NCBI RefSeq assembly: GCF_024198175.1 | Contig: NZ_JAJVKV010000017.1 | Coordinates: 124,001-188,000 of the forward strand | DNA length: 64,000 bases | DNA from: Pyxidicoccus xibeiensis | GTDB lineage: Bacteria; Myxococcota; Myxococcia; Myxococcales; Myxococcaceae | Direction: 5' to 3' | Shown here: positions 56,211 to 64,000 of the stretch, piece by piece | How positions within the stretch are numbered: position 1 is the stretch's first letter | How the letters are laid out: every line of letters starts with the position of its first letter | Made by a program: the position numbers and the translations under genes | Notes under the pieces: generated by a model | What the model saw: only the letters and a program-made list of their open reading frames with translations | What the model was told of the DNA's origin: nothing | The model's database searches: none

Positions 56211-57195
56211 CCCAGAGGCGCTCTGGGGGCTGCTGCTCGTGCCGCTCCTGCTGCTGCAGGCCTGGCGGGAGCGGCGCGCCCGCGCCACGCTGCGCTTCTC
56301 CGGCGCGCACGTCTTCGCCCGGAGCGGCAAGGGCTTCCGCACGTACCTGCTGCCCCTGCTCCCGCTGCTGCGCGCGGCGGCGGTGACCGCGGCCATCCTC
56401 GCCATCGCCCGGCCCCAGGGGCGCGACTCGCGGGTGAGGGACTTGTCGGTGGAGGGCATCGACATCGTGGTGGCGCTGGACCTGTCCACCTCCATGGAGG
56501 CCGGCGACTTCCGTCCGCAGAACCGCATGCACGTGGCGAAGGAGGTGCTCAGCGAGTTCATCGCCAACCGCGTGAATGACCGCATCGGCCTGGTGGTGTT
56601 CGCGGGCGCGGCCTACACGCAGGCGCCGCTGACGCTGGACTACGGCGTGCTGAAGGAGGTCATCAAGCAGCTGCGCACCCGCGTGCTGGAGGACGGCACG
56701 GCCATTGGCGACGCGCTGGCCACGTCGCTCAACCGCCTGCGCGACTCGGAGGCGAAGAGCCGCGTGGTGGTGCTGATCACCGACGGTGACAACAACGCCG
56801 GGAAGATTTCACCGATGGACTCGGCGAACATGGCGCAGGCGCTGAAGGTGCCCATCTACACCATCCTCGTGGGCAAGGGCGGCAAGGTGCCCTTCCCGCA
56901 GGGCACGGACCTGTTCGGCAACACCGTCTGGCGCGAGACGGAGATTCCCATCAACCCGGAGCTGATGCAGGACATCGCGGACCGCACCGGCGGCGAGTAC
57001 TACCGCGCCACGGACCCGGAGCAGCTGCGGGCGGGCCTGCAGAAGGTGCTCGACTCGCTGGAGCGCTCCAAGCTGATGGAGGGCGGCGCGAGCGCCACCT
57101 ACCGCGAGGAGTTCCATCCGTTCCTGCTGGCCGCCTTCGGCCTCGCCGCGCTGGAGCTGCTCCTGCGCGCCACCTTCCTGAGGGTCTTCCCGTGA
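56185..57195 (+). CDS. batA: Von Willebrand A membrane protein, BatA-like
   Basis: The 336-residue protein has two N-terminal membrane helices, a VWA domain with the metal-ion site DLSTSM and the matching T/D residues (LEDGTAIGD, ITDGDNN), and a C-terminal helix. BatA proteins lie in the inner membrane, and the Bat set has been linked to oxygen tolerance and envelope integrity in Bacteroides and Leptospira; the role in myxobacteria is not established. It overlaps both neighbours. Confidence 0.88.
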   Translation: MPPLPAFNNPEALWGLLLVPLLLLQAWRERRARATLRFSGAHVFARSGKGFRTYLLPLLPLLRAAAVTAAILAIARPQGRDSRVRDLSVEGIDIVVALDLSTSMEAGDFRPQNRMHVAKEVLSEFIANRVNDRIGLVVFAGAAYTQAPLTLDYGVLKEVIKQLRTRVLEDGTAIGDALATSLNRLRDSEAKSRVVVLITDGDNNAGKISPMDSANMAQALKVPIYTILVGKGGKVPFPQGTDLFGNTVWRETEIPINPELMQDIADRTGGEYYRATDPEQLRAGLQKVLDSLERSKLMEGGASATYREEFHPFLLAAFGLAALELLLRATFLRVFP

Positions 57196-58253
57196 CGCCC
57201 GTGGAACCCTGGCGCTTCACCGTGCTCGGCTACCAGGCGGGGCTCGCCCAGCCCTTCTTCCTGCTGCTGATGGTGTTCGGCGTGCTGGCGGGCCTGCTCG
57301 CGCTGGTGGGGGCGCTGCGCCGCCGCTCGCGCGTGCGGGCGCTGCTGAACGAGCGCCACGCGGACCGCTTCACCCCCGGCGTCTCCGTGTGGCGTCCGGC
57401 CACGCAGGGCGGGCTGTACGGGCTGGGGCTGGCGCTGTTCGGCTTCGCGCTGGCGCAGCCGCAGTGTGGCACCAAGAGCGAGCTGACGAAGCGGCGCGGC
57501 ATCGACGTGGTGGTGGCGCTGGACGCGTCCAAGTCCATGCTCGCGCGCGACGTGCAGCCCAGCCGCCTGGAGCGCGCCAAGCTGGAGCTGACGACGCTGC
57601 TGGACGAGCTGAAGGGCGACCGCGTGGGCCTGGTGGTGTTCGCGGGCGACGCGTTCATCCAGTCTCCGCTCACGTCGGACTACTCGGCGGTGAAGCTCTT
57701 CCTGCGCGCGGTGGACCCGGAGGTGATGCCCCAGGGCGGCACCAACGTGGGCGCGGCGCTGAAGCTGGCGAAGCAGGTGCTGGACAACGCGGACCGGGGC
57801 TCGAAGGAGCGCGTGGTGGTGCTGCTGTCGGACGGCGAGGACCTCTTCGGCGAGGTGTCCGAGTCCACCGAGGCGCTGAAGGAAGCGGGCGTGCAGGTGC
57901 TGGCGGTGGGCGTGGGCTCGGAGTCCGGAGAGCCCATCCCCGTCTATGACCGGCGGGGCGAGTTCGTGGACTACAAGAAGGACCCGGCCGGTGAGACGGT
58001 GATTACGCGGCTGGACCGGGCGGGGCTGACGGCCATCGCCGAGGGCACGGGCGGCGCGTTCTTCTACCAGCCGCGCGGCGTGGCCATGGCGCAGGTGGTG
58101 GAGCGCATCGACCAGCTGCAGAAGAGCGAGCTGGAGAGCCGGGTGACGGTCCGCTACGACGAGCGCTTCCAGACCTTCGCCATTCCGGGGCTGGTGCTGC
58201 TCGCGCTGGGCATGTTGCTGATGCCGTCCTCGCGCCGGAGGTCCTCGCCGTGA
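57192..58253 (+). CDS. batB: Von Willebrand A membrane protein, BatB-like
   Basis: The 353-residue protein has the same layout as BatA: N-terminal helices, a VWA domain with DASKSM, PQGGTNVG and LSDGED, and a final hydrophobic helix (IPGLVLLALGMLLMP). It includes a BatB-like segment RGEFVDYKKDPAGETVITRL. GTGA overlaps join it to batA before and to the TPR gene after. Confidence 0.88.
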   Translation: MTPVEPWRFTVLGYQAGLAQPFFLLLMVFGVLAGLLALVGALRRRSRVRALLNERHADRFTPGVSVWRPATQGGLYGLGLALFGFALAQPQCGTKSELTKRRGIDVVVALDASKSMLARDVQPSRLERAKLELTTLLDELKGDRVGLVVFAGDAFIQSPLTSDYSAVKLFLRAVDPEVMPQGGTNVGAALKLAKQVLDNADRGSKERVVVLLSDGEDLFGEVSESTEALKEAGVQVLAVGVGSESGEPIPVYDRRGEFVDYKKDPAGETVITRLDRAGLTAIAEGTGGAFFYQPRGVAMAQVVERIDQLQKSELESRVTVRYDERFQTFAIPGLVLLALGMLLMPSSRRRSSP

Positions 58254-59257
58254 GCGCGCACGTGGAGTCTCGCGCCGCGCGCCTGCTGGCCTGGGGGCTG
58301 TTGGTGGCGCTCGCCGTGCCTTCGCCCGTGTGGGCCGCGGGGCTGCTGGAGCGCGACCACCCGCTGGTGCAGCAGGGGCGCGAGGCGTACCTGGCGGGCC
58401 GCTACGAGGACGCGCTGGCGGCCTTCGAGGCGGCGAAGAAGGAGCGGCCCAATGACCCCGCGGTGGACTTCAACCGCGCGGACGCGCTGGCCAAGCTCGG
58501 CCGCATCGACGATGCGCGCGAGGTCTTCAAGGGTGTGACGGAGTCCAACCGGCCCGACCTGCGTCAGAAGGCCTGGTACAACCTGGGCAACCTGCACGCC
58601 ACCACGGGCGACCGGCAGGAGGCGCTCAAGTCCTACCGGCGGGCCCTCACGTTGGACCCGCAGGACGTGCAGGCCCGCCACAACTACGAGGTGGTGCTGC
58701 GCAACCTGCCTCCGCCGCAGCAGAAGAACCAGCCGGACGGTGGCGGGGATGGCGGGAGCGACGGAGGCAGCGACGGCGGTCGTCCGGACTCGGGCTCGGA
58801 TGGTGGCCAGCAGGGGGATGGTGGCACGCCCCAGGATGGCGGCATGGATGGAGGGGCCGACGGCGGCGCGGATGGTGGCTCTGCGGACGGCGGGGCCGAC
58901 GGCGGCGCGGATGGAGGCCAGGGCGGCGACGGTGGCAGCGACGGTGGCACGGACGGCGGGGCCGACGGTGGGGACCAGGGACAGCCGCAGAAGGGCGACG
59001 GCGGCAGTGACGGCGGCGCGGATGGTGGCGAGGACGACGGAGAGGGTGACCCCAAGGACGGCGGCAGCGACGGGGGCAGTGAGGGAGAATCCGACTCGGA
59101 GGAGTCCCAGGCGGACGGTGGGACGAGCCCGGCGGACCTCGACCGGCAGGAGGCGGAGCGCCTGCTGGATGCGATGAAGCAGAACGAGAAGAATCTCCAG
59201 CTCTGGCGTTTCCAGCAGAAGAAGAAGCAGAGGAAGCCGAATGAGAAGGACTGGTAG
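58250..59257 (+). CDS. BatC-like TPR protein with long Asp-Gly-Gly repeat region
   Basis: The 335-residue protein has a signal peptide (LLAWGLLVALAVPSPVWA), three TPR units (GREAYLAGRYEDALAAFEAA, KAWYNLGNLHATTGDRQEA) and then about 125 residues dominated by DGG repeats with few charged breaks. A helical end (RQEAERLLDAMKQNEKNLQL, then WRFQQKKKQ) is typical of BatC proteins. The DGG region is likely unstructured and acidic and might bind calcium; that is inference. BatC normally scaffolds the BatA/B proteins. Confidence 0.82.
   Translation: MSAHVESRAARLLAWGLLVALAVPSPVWAAGLLERDHPLVQQGREAYLAGRYEDALAAFEAAKKERPNDPAVDFNRADALAKLGRIDDAREVFKGVTESNRPDLRQKAWYNLGNLHATTGDRQEALKSYRRALTLDPQDVQARHNYEVVLRNLPPPQQKNQPDGGGDGGSDGGSDGGRPDSGSDGGQQGDGGTPQDGGMDGGADGGADGGSADGGADGGADGGQGGDGGSDGGTDGGADGGDQGQPQKGDGGSDGGADGGEDDGEGDPKDGGSDGGSEGESDSEESQADGGTSPADLDRQEAERLLDAMKQNEKNLQLWRFQQKKKQRKPNEKDW
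58735..59120 (+). repeat. Low-complexity GGNGAC/GGCGGN tract coding Asp-Gly-Gly repeats
   Basis: In-frame six- to nine-base units (GAC/GAT-GGN-GGN) repeat irregularly for about 385 bases inside the batC-like gene. Such tracts often change length by slippage, but always in codon steps here, so the frame is kept. Confidence 0.8.
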
Positions 59258-61106
59258 CGCCCGCGGGGTCGTGCTGGCCGTGCTCGCCCTGCTGGCCACG
59301 ATGCCGGCGTGGGCGAACGACGACATCGACTTCTACCAGACGGCGGACCGCACGGAGGTGGGCAGCGATGACACCTTCCGCCTCACCGTGGTGGTGGTGG
59401 ACCCGCCCTCCGACGCGCAGGTGAAGCTGCCGGAGTCGGAGGACTTCGAGGTCCTCTCCAGCTCGCGCGGCAGCCAGCGCTCCATCTCGCTGTCCGGTGG
59501 CGGCCCCGCCGTCATCCAGGACGTCACCCGCTACGTGCTGGTGATGCGGGCCACTCGCGCCGGCCGGCTGAAGATTCCGCCCGCGGAGCTGACGGCCCGG
59601 GGGAAGACGTACCGCACGCAGCCGGTGGAAATCGCGGTGAGGACGGGCCGGCTGGGCGCGCCGTCCGGGCAGTCTTCCCGGGGCAGCCAGCTGCCGGACC
59701 CGTTCGCCAACACGCCCTCGACGCGGCCGGACCCGCTCGCTGACGAGCTGGAGGAGGACGAGCCCACGATTCCGCGCGGGGACTCGGACCTGTTCCTGCG
59801 CGCGAGCCTGGACCGGGACGACGTCTACGTGGGCGAGCAGGTGACGCTGTCGCTCTACATCTACTCGCGCGTGGACCTGTCCAGCGTGGACTCCGTCACC
59901 ATGCCCAAGCTGGAGGGCTTCTGGACGGAGGAGGTGGAGAGCCCCACGCAGCTGTCCGGCGAGCAGAAGATTGTCGATGGCGTCCCCTACCGGGCCTACC
60001 TGCTGCGCCGCCGCGCCATCTTCCCGGTGCGGCCCGGCGCGCTGTCCATCACCCCGGCGGAGGCGGACATCACCACCGGCTTCCTCTTCGCCGGCCACCG
60101 GGTGCACCGCGTCTCCAATGCGCTGAAGGTGAAGGTGAAGGCGCTGCCGCCGGGCGCGCCTGCCGGCATGTCCAACGCACACGTGGGCAACTGGCGGCTG
60201 TCCATGGATGTGTCGCAGACGCGCGTGGAGCTGGGCCAGCCCGTCACGGTGAAGGTCATCCTGGAGGGCGTGGGCAACGTGAAGAACGTCACGCCGCCGA
60301 AGCTCACCGGCCCGGCCGCGCTCAAGATCTACGACCCCACCACCACCGACAAGGTGGCGCCGCAGCGCAACCGCGTGCAGGGCCGCCGCGTGGTGGAGTA
60401 CCTGGTGATGCCGCAGCGCACGGGCACCTTCACGCTGCCCGCGCTGGAGTTCCCCTACTTCGACCCGCGCCTGGAGTCCTACGAGGTGGCGCGCACCGAC
60501 CCGGTGACGATTACGGTGGAGGCAGGGGCGGGGGGCGTGTCGGCGCTGCCCGCGTCTCCGTCGCAGGTGGCGGACGCGGCCAACGAGCAGAAGAACGTGC
60601 TCACCGCGGGCGGGCTGCGCCCGGTGCGCTACCAGGCGCGCTTCGTGGCGCCGTCCGAGCCCCCGTGGCGGCGGGCCTTCTTCGTGCCGGCGGTGCTGGC
60701 GCCGGTGGGCCTGTTGCTGGGCCTTGCCCTCATCGGAGGGGTGCGCGGGCGGCTGGCCACCCGCACGGAGGCGGACCGCGGCCGGCAGCAGGCGAAGGCC
60801 GCGCGGCGCCGGCTGGCGGAGGCGGAGAAGCTCCAGGGCGGAGCCAACGTGGGGGCCTTCTACGGCGAGGTGGAGAAGGCGCTGCACGGCTTCCTGGAGG
60901 CGCGCCTGGGCATGCCGGTGGGCGGCCTCACCCGCGAGGTGCTCGCCGAGCGGCTGACCCATGCCGGCGCGGACGCGGAGCGGCGCTCGCGGGTGCTCTT
61001 CGTGCTGGAGGCGTGTGACATCGGCCGCTACGGCGGAGGCGGCAACCCCGCCGAGCGCCAGAAGGTGATGGACGCGGCGGCGGCGGCCATGGAGGGCTGG
61101 GCGTGA
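59241..61106 (+). CDS. batD: BatD-like protein
   Basis: The 621-residue protein has a signal peptide (GVVLAVLALLATMPAWA) and three or more beta-sandwich domains of the BatD type (FYQTADRTEVGSDDTFRLTV, LFLRASLDRDDVYVGEQVTL, LSMDVSQTRVELGQPVTVKV). One membrane helix lies near 475-495, followed by a cytoplasmic helical domain. It overlaps the batC-like gene by 17 bases and ends in a GTGA overlap with batE. A membrane partner of the VWA proteins is the likely role. Confidence 0.88.
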   Translation: MRRTGSARGVVLAVLALLATMPAWANDDIDFYQTADRTEVGSDDTFRLTVVVVDPPSDAQVKLPESEDFEVLSSSRGSQRSISLSGGGPAVIQDVTRYVLVMRATRAGRLKIPPAELTARGKTYRTQPVEIAVRTGRLGAPSGQSSRGSQLPDPFANTPSTRPDPLADELEEDEPTIPRGDSDLFLRASLDRDDVYVGEQVTLSLYIYSRVDLSSVDSVTMPKLEGFWTEEVESPTQLSGEQKIVDGVPYRAYLLRRRAIFPVRPGALSITPAEADITTGFLFAGHRVHRVSNALKVKVKALPPGAPAGMSNAHVGNWRLSMDVSQTRVELGQPVTVKVILEGVGNVKNVTPPKLTGPAALKIYDPTTTDKVAPQRNRVQGRRVVEYLVMPQRTGTFTLPALEFPYFDPRLESYEVARTDPVTITVEAGAGGVSALPASPSQVADAANEQKNVLTAGGLRPVRYQARFVAPSEPPWRRAFFVPAVLAPVGLLLGLALIGGVRGRLATRTEADRGRQQAKAARRRLAEAEKLQGGANVGAFYGEVEKALHGFLEARLGMPVGGLTREVLAERLTHAGADAERRSRVLFVLEACDIGRYGGGGNPAERQKVMDAAAAAMEGWA

Positions 61107-61813
61107 GCGGCTACTACACGCCGGAAGAGGCGCAGGACGTCTTCCTGAAGGCCAACGAGGCCTACGCGCGCGAGGACTACGCGGCGGCGCAGACGGGCTA
61201 CGAGAAGCTGCTGTCCAACGGCCACGGCGGCGCGGACGTGCTCTACAACCTGGGCACCACGCACCTGGCGCGGGGAGACCTGGGCCGCGCGGTGCTCTTC
61301 CTGGAGCAGGCGAAGAAGGAGGGCGTCCGCGCGCCGGACCTGGAGGCCAACCTGTCCGTGGCCCGCGCGCGCCAGGTGGACAAGGTGGTGGGCGCCACCG
61401 CGGAGGAGGAGTTCCTCCCGAGGGTGGCGGCCGCCACGGATGGCGCGGTGGTGGCGTGGACCTTCCTGGGCACCTGGGTGGCGGCCTTCGCGCTGCTGAT
61501 TCTCTGGCGCGCGCTGCGCCCTGGCCGGCGCACGGCGGTGGGCGTGGTGGCCGCGCTGCTCTTCGCGGTGGCCATCCCCTCCGGCCTGCTGCTGGCCACG
61601 CATGCGTGGGTGGACGAGACGGTGCACGAGGCCGTGGTGCTGGCCCCCACGCTGGTGGCCCGCGAGCTGCCTCAGCCCGGCGCCCGCTCCATCTTCGAGG
61701 TCCACGCCGGCCTCAAGGTGCGCCTGCTGGAGGAGACGGGCCGCTTCGTCCGCATCCGGCTCCCCAACGGCCTCGAGGGCTGGGCCGAGCGCGAAGGCGT
61801 AGCAGAAATCTGA
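61103..61813 (+). CDS. batE: BatE-like TPR/SH3 protein
   Basis: The 236-residue protein has an N-terminal TPR pair (QDVFLKANEAYAREDYAAAQ, VLYNLGTTHLARGDLGRAVL), two membrane helices in the middle and an SH3-like end (VRLLEETGRFVRIRLPNGLE, then GWAE) that should lie outside the membrane. Last gene of the MoxR-Bat operon. No signal peptide is seen, so the TPR part is cytoplasmic. Confidence 0.82.
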   Translation: MSGYYTPEEAQDVFLKANEAYAREDYAAAQTGYEKLLSNGHGGADVLYNLGTTHLARGDLGRAVLFLEQAKKEGVRAPDLEANLSVARARQVDKVVGATAEEEFLPRVAAATDGAVVAWTFLGTWVAAFALLILWRALRPGRRTAVGVVAALLFAVAIPSGLLLATHAWVDETVHEAVVLAPTLVARELPQPGARSIFEVHAGLKVRLLEETGRFVRIRLPNGLEGWAEREGVAEI

Positions 61814-61834
61814 AGCCCTGGCGGATGCCGCCTT

Positions 61835-61852
61835 GCGTTGTTGCAGCAACGC
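61835..61852. promoter_or_regulatory. Short inverted repeat between batE and the STAS-like gene
   Basis: GCGTTG-TTGCAG-CAACGC is a near-palindrome of 18 bases lying 22 bases after the batE stop and about 70 bases before the next start. It could be a weak terminator or a binding site; nothing decides between them. Confidence 0.3.
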
Positions 61853-61924
61853 TTGGATGGGCGTGCTGCCCGGGAAGTAGACTCCGGCCGAGGGAAGCGG
61901 GTTTTTCCTGGAGGTCGTGGGGCT

Positions 61925-62296
61925 GTGTTCGAGGTCGAGGCGCTCGTCGGCAAGAACCGGCTGCTGGTGCGCATGTGGGGAGAGATTGACGACGCGGAGG
62001 CGCGCCAGGTGGGTGACGCGGCCGTGCGCGCCATCGACCGGCTGCGGCCGGGGTTCGACATGGTGTCGGACATGAGCGGCGTGGTGCGGGTTCCACCGGA
62101 GACCCCGGGGCAACTGCGGCGCATCGTCGAGGCCGCGCGGGCGAAGGGCTACGGCCGCACGGTGCGGGTGGTGGGCCGCTCGGCGGCGGCGGCCCTGCAG
62201 TTCGAGCGCATCAGCCGGGCGCTGGGCCACGAGGCGCACCTCGCCTTCTCCATGGAGGAGGCCGAGCGGCTGCTGGACGTGGGCTGGCCGCCCTGA
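61925..62296 (+). CDS. STAS/SpoIIAA-like single-domain protein
   Basis: The 123-residue protein has the strand-helix pattern of a STAS-like fold: VEALVGKNRLLVRMWGEID, a helix, FDMVSDMSGVV, a second helix and RTVRVVGRSAAAALQFERIS. The usual phosphorylated Ser of SpoIIAA is not clear. GTG at 61925 is preceded by GGAGG about 12 bases upstream. No partner kinase is adjacent. Confidence 0.75.
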   Translation: MFEVEALVGKNRLLVRMWGEIDDAEARQVGDAAVRAIDRLRPGFDMVSDMSGVVRVPPETPGQLRRIVEAARAKGYGRTVRVVGRSAAAALQFERISRALGHEAHLAFSMEEAERLLDVGWPP

Positions 62297-62300
62297 GGCC

Positions 62301-63344
62301 TCAGCTCCGCCGCCCGGTGAGGCGCGCGAAGAGGCCGCGCTTCTGCTCCTTGCGCTCGCTCGCAGCGGCGGCCTCGAGGCCCGTCACCTTGAGGAGGTTC
62401 TGCTGGAAGACGGCGCTGCCCGGCTCCAGCTCCACCGCGCGCTCCAGCAGCGCCGCGGCCCGCGCGTAGTCCTTGCGCTGGTGGACCAGGATGAGGGCCA
62501 GCTTGCTGTAGAGCACCGCCGCCTCGGGCGCCCGCTCGATGGCGCGGGTGAGCATCTCGATGGCGCGCTCCACCTGTCCCTCGCGCTCCAGCCGCACCGC
62601 GCGCTGCAGGAAGTCCTCCGCCGTGGCCGGCGCCGTCCCCGTGGGGCCGGCCTCCAGGGGCTGGGGCGGGCGCTGGGGCCGTGGAGGCGCGGGCGCCTGC
62701 ACGGGGGCCGCGGCACGCGGAGGCGGGGGCGTGCGGGCCGGCGGCGGCGGCGCGGCGGGCCGGGCCATCGCGGCCCTGGGCGGAGGCGGTGGCTCCTCGT
62801 CACCGAGCGCCATGGGCTCCTCCGGTACCAGGAAGTCGTTGCCGTCGAGCACCGGCAGCTCGTCGGTGAGCAGGTGCATGGCGGGGGCCCCGGGCACGCG
62901 GTGCAGCTCCACCACGCCGCGCTCCAGCAGGCCCTTGAGGACGACCTTCACCTCGATTTCGGGCAGCCTCGCCGCGCGCGCCAGCTCCGGCACCGGCTGG
63001 ACGCCATCGATGAAGGACGCGATGTGCGCCTCGAACGGCTGGAGCGGCTGCAGCGCGATGTCCAGCCCGGCGCGCAGGTGCGGCACCGTGTACGCGTCCA
63101 TGGGCACGGTGAAGCGCGCGGTGGCCAGGTCGTGGGGCGTGGGCTGCTTGGGCGGGGGTTGTGGTACTTCCAGCGTGCGGGTGCGCTGGGGCGGAGACAG
63201 CAGCGCGCGGACGATGGTCGGCTCGGTGACGACGTAGTCCCCGCTGGCCTGGTCCGCGTCCAGCAGCAGCCCGCAGCTGCCGCACTGGAAGTCGCTCCCG
63301 CCGACCGCACCCTGGCACTCGGGACATTCGAGTTTCGCAGCCAT
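62301..63344 (-). CDS. Zinc-ribbon, DUF4388/PatA-like and TPR protein
   Basis: The 347-residue protein begins with a double-Cys zinc ribbon (LECPECQGAVG, CGSCGLLL). Next comes a helical, winged-helix-like segment similar to DUF4388/PatA N-terminal regions (QPFEAHIASFIDGVQPVPEL, LERGVVELHRV), a Pro/Ala-rich linker near 185-235, and one to two TPR units (AVLYSKLALILVHQRKDYARA) before a basic tail. Such proteins are common in myxobacterial signalling. No partner lies beside it except the response regulator gene on the other side of 328 bases. Confidence 0.78.
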   Translation of the reverse strand: MAAKLECPECQGAVGGSDFQCGSCGLLLDADQASGDYVVTEPTIVRALLSPPQRTRTLEVPQPPPKQPTPHDLATARFTVPMDAYTVPHLRAGLDIALQPLQPFEAHIASFIDGVQPVPELARAARLPEIEVKVVLKGLLERGVVELHRVPGAPAMHLLTDELPVLDGNDFLVPEEPMALGDEEPPPPPRAAMARPAAPPPPARTPPPPRAAAPVQAPAPPRPQRPPQPLEAGPTGTAPATAEDFLQRAVRLEREGQVERAIEMLTRAIERAPEAAVLYSKLALILVHQRKDYARAAALLERAVELEPGSAVFQQNLLKVTGLEAAAASERKEQKRGLFARLTGRRS

Positions 63345-63672
63345 TCCGCGCTCATCATAACCACCGGGGCCACGACGCGTCCGGCCAGGAGCCGGCCCAT
63401 GCTAGCTTCACAGTTCTGTCAGGTGGGCTAATTCAGAGGTGGGAGGGCCTGGTGAGGAAGCCGGCGGGGCCGGGACGTAGGGAGTGGGTCAACCGCTCCA
63501 GTCCGACTTCCTTCGAGCCAGTGCGGGGTGCACCCGACAATCATCATGACCACCCTGTTGCGCGGGGCAGCCACGGGGCTATACCGCGCGCCGCAGGTGG
63601 CACCGCATCGGGGGGGTGGCGCAGGCCCGCGAGCCGCCCCCGCAGTGGCCTCGAGTCGCGCCCGGAGAACCA
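63345..63672. other. 328-bp intergenic region with divergent promoters
   Basis: No credible gene is seen. The stretch 63400-63435 is slightly AT-richer (TTCACAGTTCTGTC, CTAATTCAG) and may hold the promoters of the flanking divergent genes. GGAGAACC directly precedes the response regulator ATG. Confidence 0.6.
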
Positions 63673-64000
63673 TGGCTGGCAATTCCCAGGCACCCTTCCA
63701 GATCCTGCTCGTCGAGGATGAACCGGTCATCCGGGAGCTGGTGCGCTCCATGTTGAGCGACGGCTCCGTGGACGTGGTGTGCGCGGCCAACGGCCTGGAG
63801 GGGCTGAAGCTGGCACGCAGCGGGACGTTCCACCTCATCCTCATGGACGTCGTCCTGCCGCAGCTCGACGGCATCTCCGTCTGCCGCATCCTCAAGAGCG
63901 ACCCGGCCACCGCGGACGTCCCGCTCTACATGCTCACCGCGAAGGCGAAGCGCTCCGACATGGAGAGCGCCACGCTGGCGGGGGCGGACGGCTACATCCA
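63673..64000 (+). CDS. Response regulator, 3' end outside the window
   Basis: The visible 109 residues form a receiver domain: ILLVEDEPVIRELVR with the acidic pair, LILMDVVLPQLDG with the phosphoacceptor Asp, and YMLTAKA with the switch Thr. The conserved Lys and any output domain are beyond the edge. The long promoter region upstream suggests its own control. Confidence 0.85.

Noticed and set aside
58735..59120. Regular short repeats that might be a CRISPR array
   Set aside because: Units are 6-9 bases, in frame, without spacers of constant length, and they code DGG repeats in a real protein.
58647..60962. A 771-residue open frame antisense to batC and batD
   Set aside because: Its composition reflects the GGC/GCC-rich repeat tract and codon bias of the real genes; overlapping Bat proteins have recognised domains.

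Overview
The window reads as chromosomal DNA from a fruiting-body type myxobacterium (Myxococcus, Corallococcus, Pyxidicoccus or Archangium-like). The grounds are very high GC with strong third-position GC bias, giant Ser/Thr kinase-ATPase-TPR proteins, many lipoproteins and secreted repeat proteins, a sigma-54 activator, an intact MoxR/DUF58/Bat operon, and a lipoprotein toxin/immunity pair of the kind these bacteria exchange. Species assignment is inference. I saw no rRNA, tRNA, CRISPR array, insertion sequence or integrase.

1-9.6 kb: end of an envelope lipoprotein operon (an unassigned protein, an LpoB-like lipoprotein, a COG3014-like TPR lipoprotein), a ZIP metal transporter, then a leftward set of an FAD oxidoreductase, a two-part unknown protein and a polyprenyl diphosphate synthase. 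A divergent pair of unassigned proteins faces it, which suggests an isoprenoid/lipid locus. 9.7-15.9 kb: a 1381-residue kinase with a degenerate cyclase domain, a response regulator, an ECF-like sigma factor and a methyltransferase.

15.9-22.7 kb: leftward run of kinase-ATPase-TPR, an unrecognised 238-residue protein, YcaO and TfuA. The last three are joined by ATGA overlaps. YcaO plus TfuA is the signature of peptide-backbone thioamidation, and no ordinary precursor peptide is visible, so this is one of the two best candidates for an undescribed system. 22.7-26.3 kb: a sigma-54 activator with a sigma-54-like promoter; an iron-type operon (heme-oxygenase-like protein lacking the usual heme His, plus a small Cys-rich protein) behind a Fur-box-like AT tract; and a secreted ten-cysteine miniprotein whose paralogue lies 20 kb away.

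26.4-29.9 kb: DUF2157-DUF4401-GDYXXLXY membrane operon, and a zinc-ribbon/pilin-helix protein. 30-40.4 kb: three paralogous exported proteins of about 630 residues ending in Hint (hedgehog/intein) autoprocessing domains, interleaved with a cytochrome-c-like lipoprotein, a repeat lipoprotein and a peptidase S51-like protein. Two of the Hint genes share a near-identical 3' tract. This is the second strong candidate for a new system.

40.4-50 kb: ureidoglycolate lyase, M14 carboxypeptidase, a SitA-like lipoprotein nuclease toxin with DUF3396 immunity protein in lower-GC DNA, two secreted glycosidase-like proteins, the second ten-cysteine miniprotein and a PDZ-like protein. 50-64 kb: a repeat protein, an SAF/CpaB-like protein, an alpha/beta hydrolase, the eight-gene moxR-DUF58-bat operon, a STAS-like protein, a zinc-ribbon/TPR protein and the start of a response regulator.
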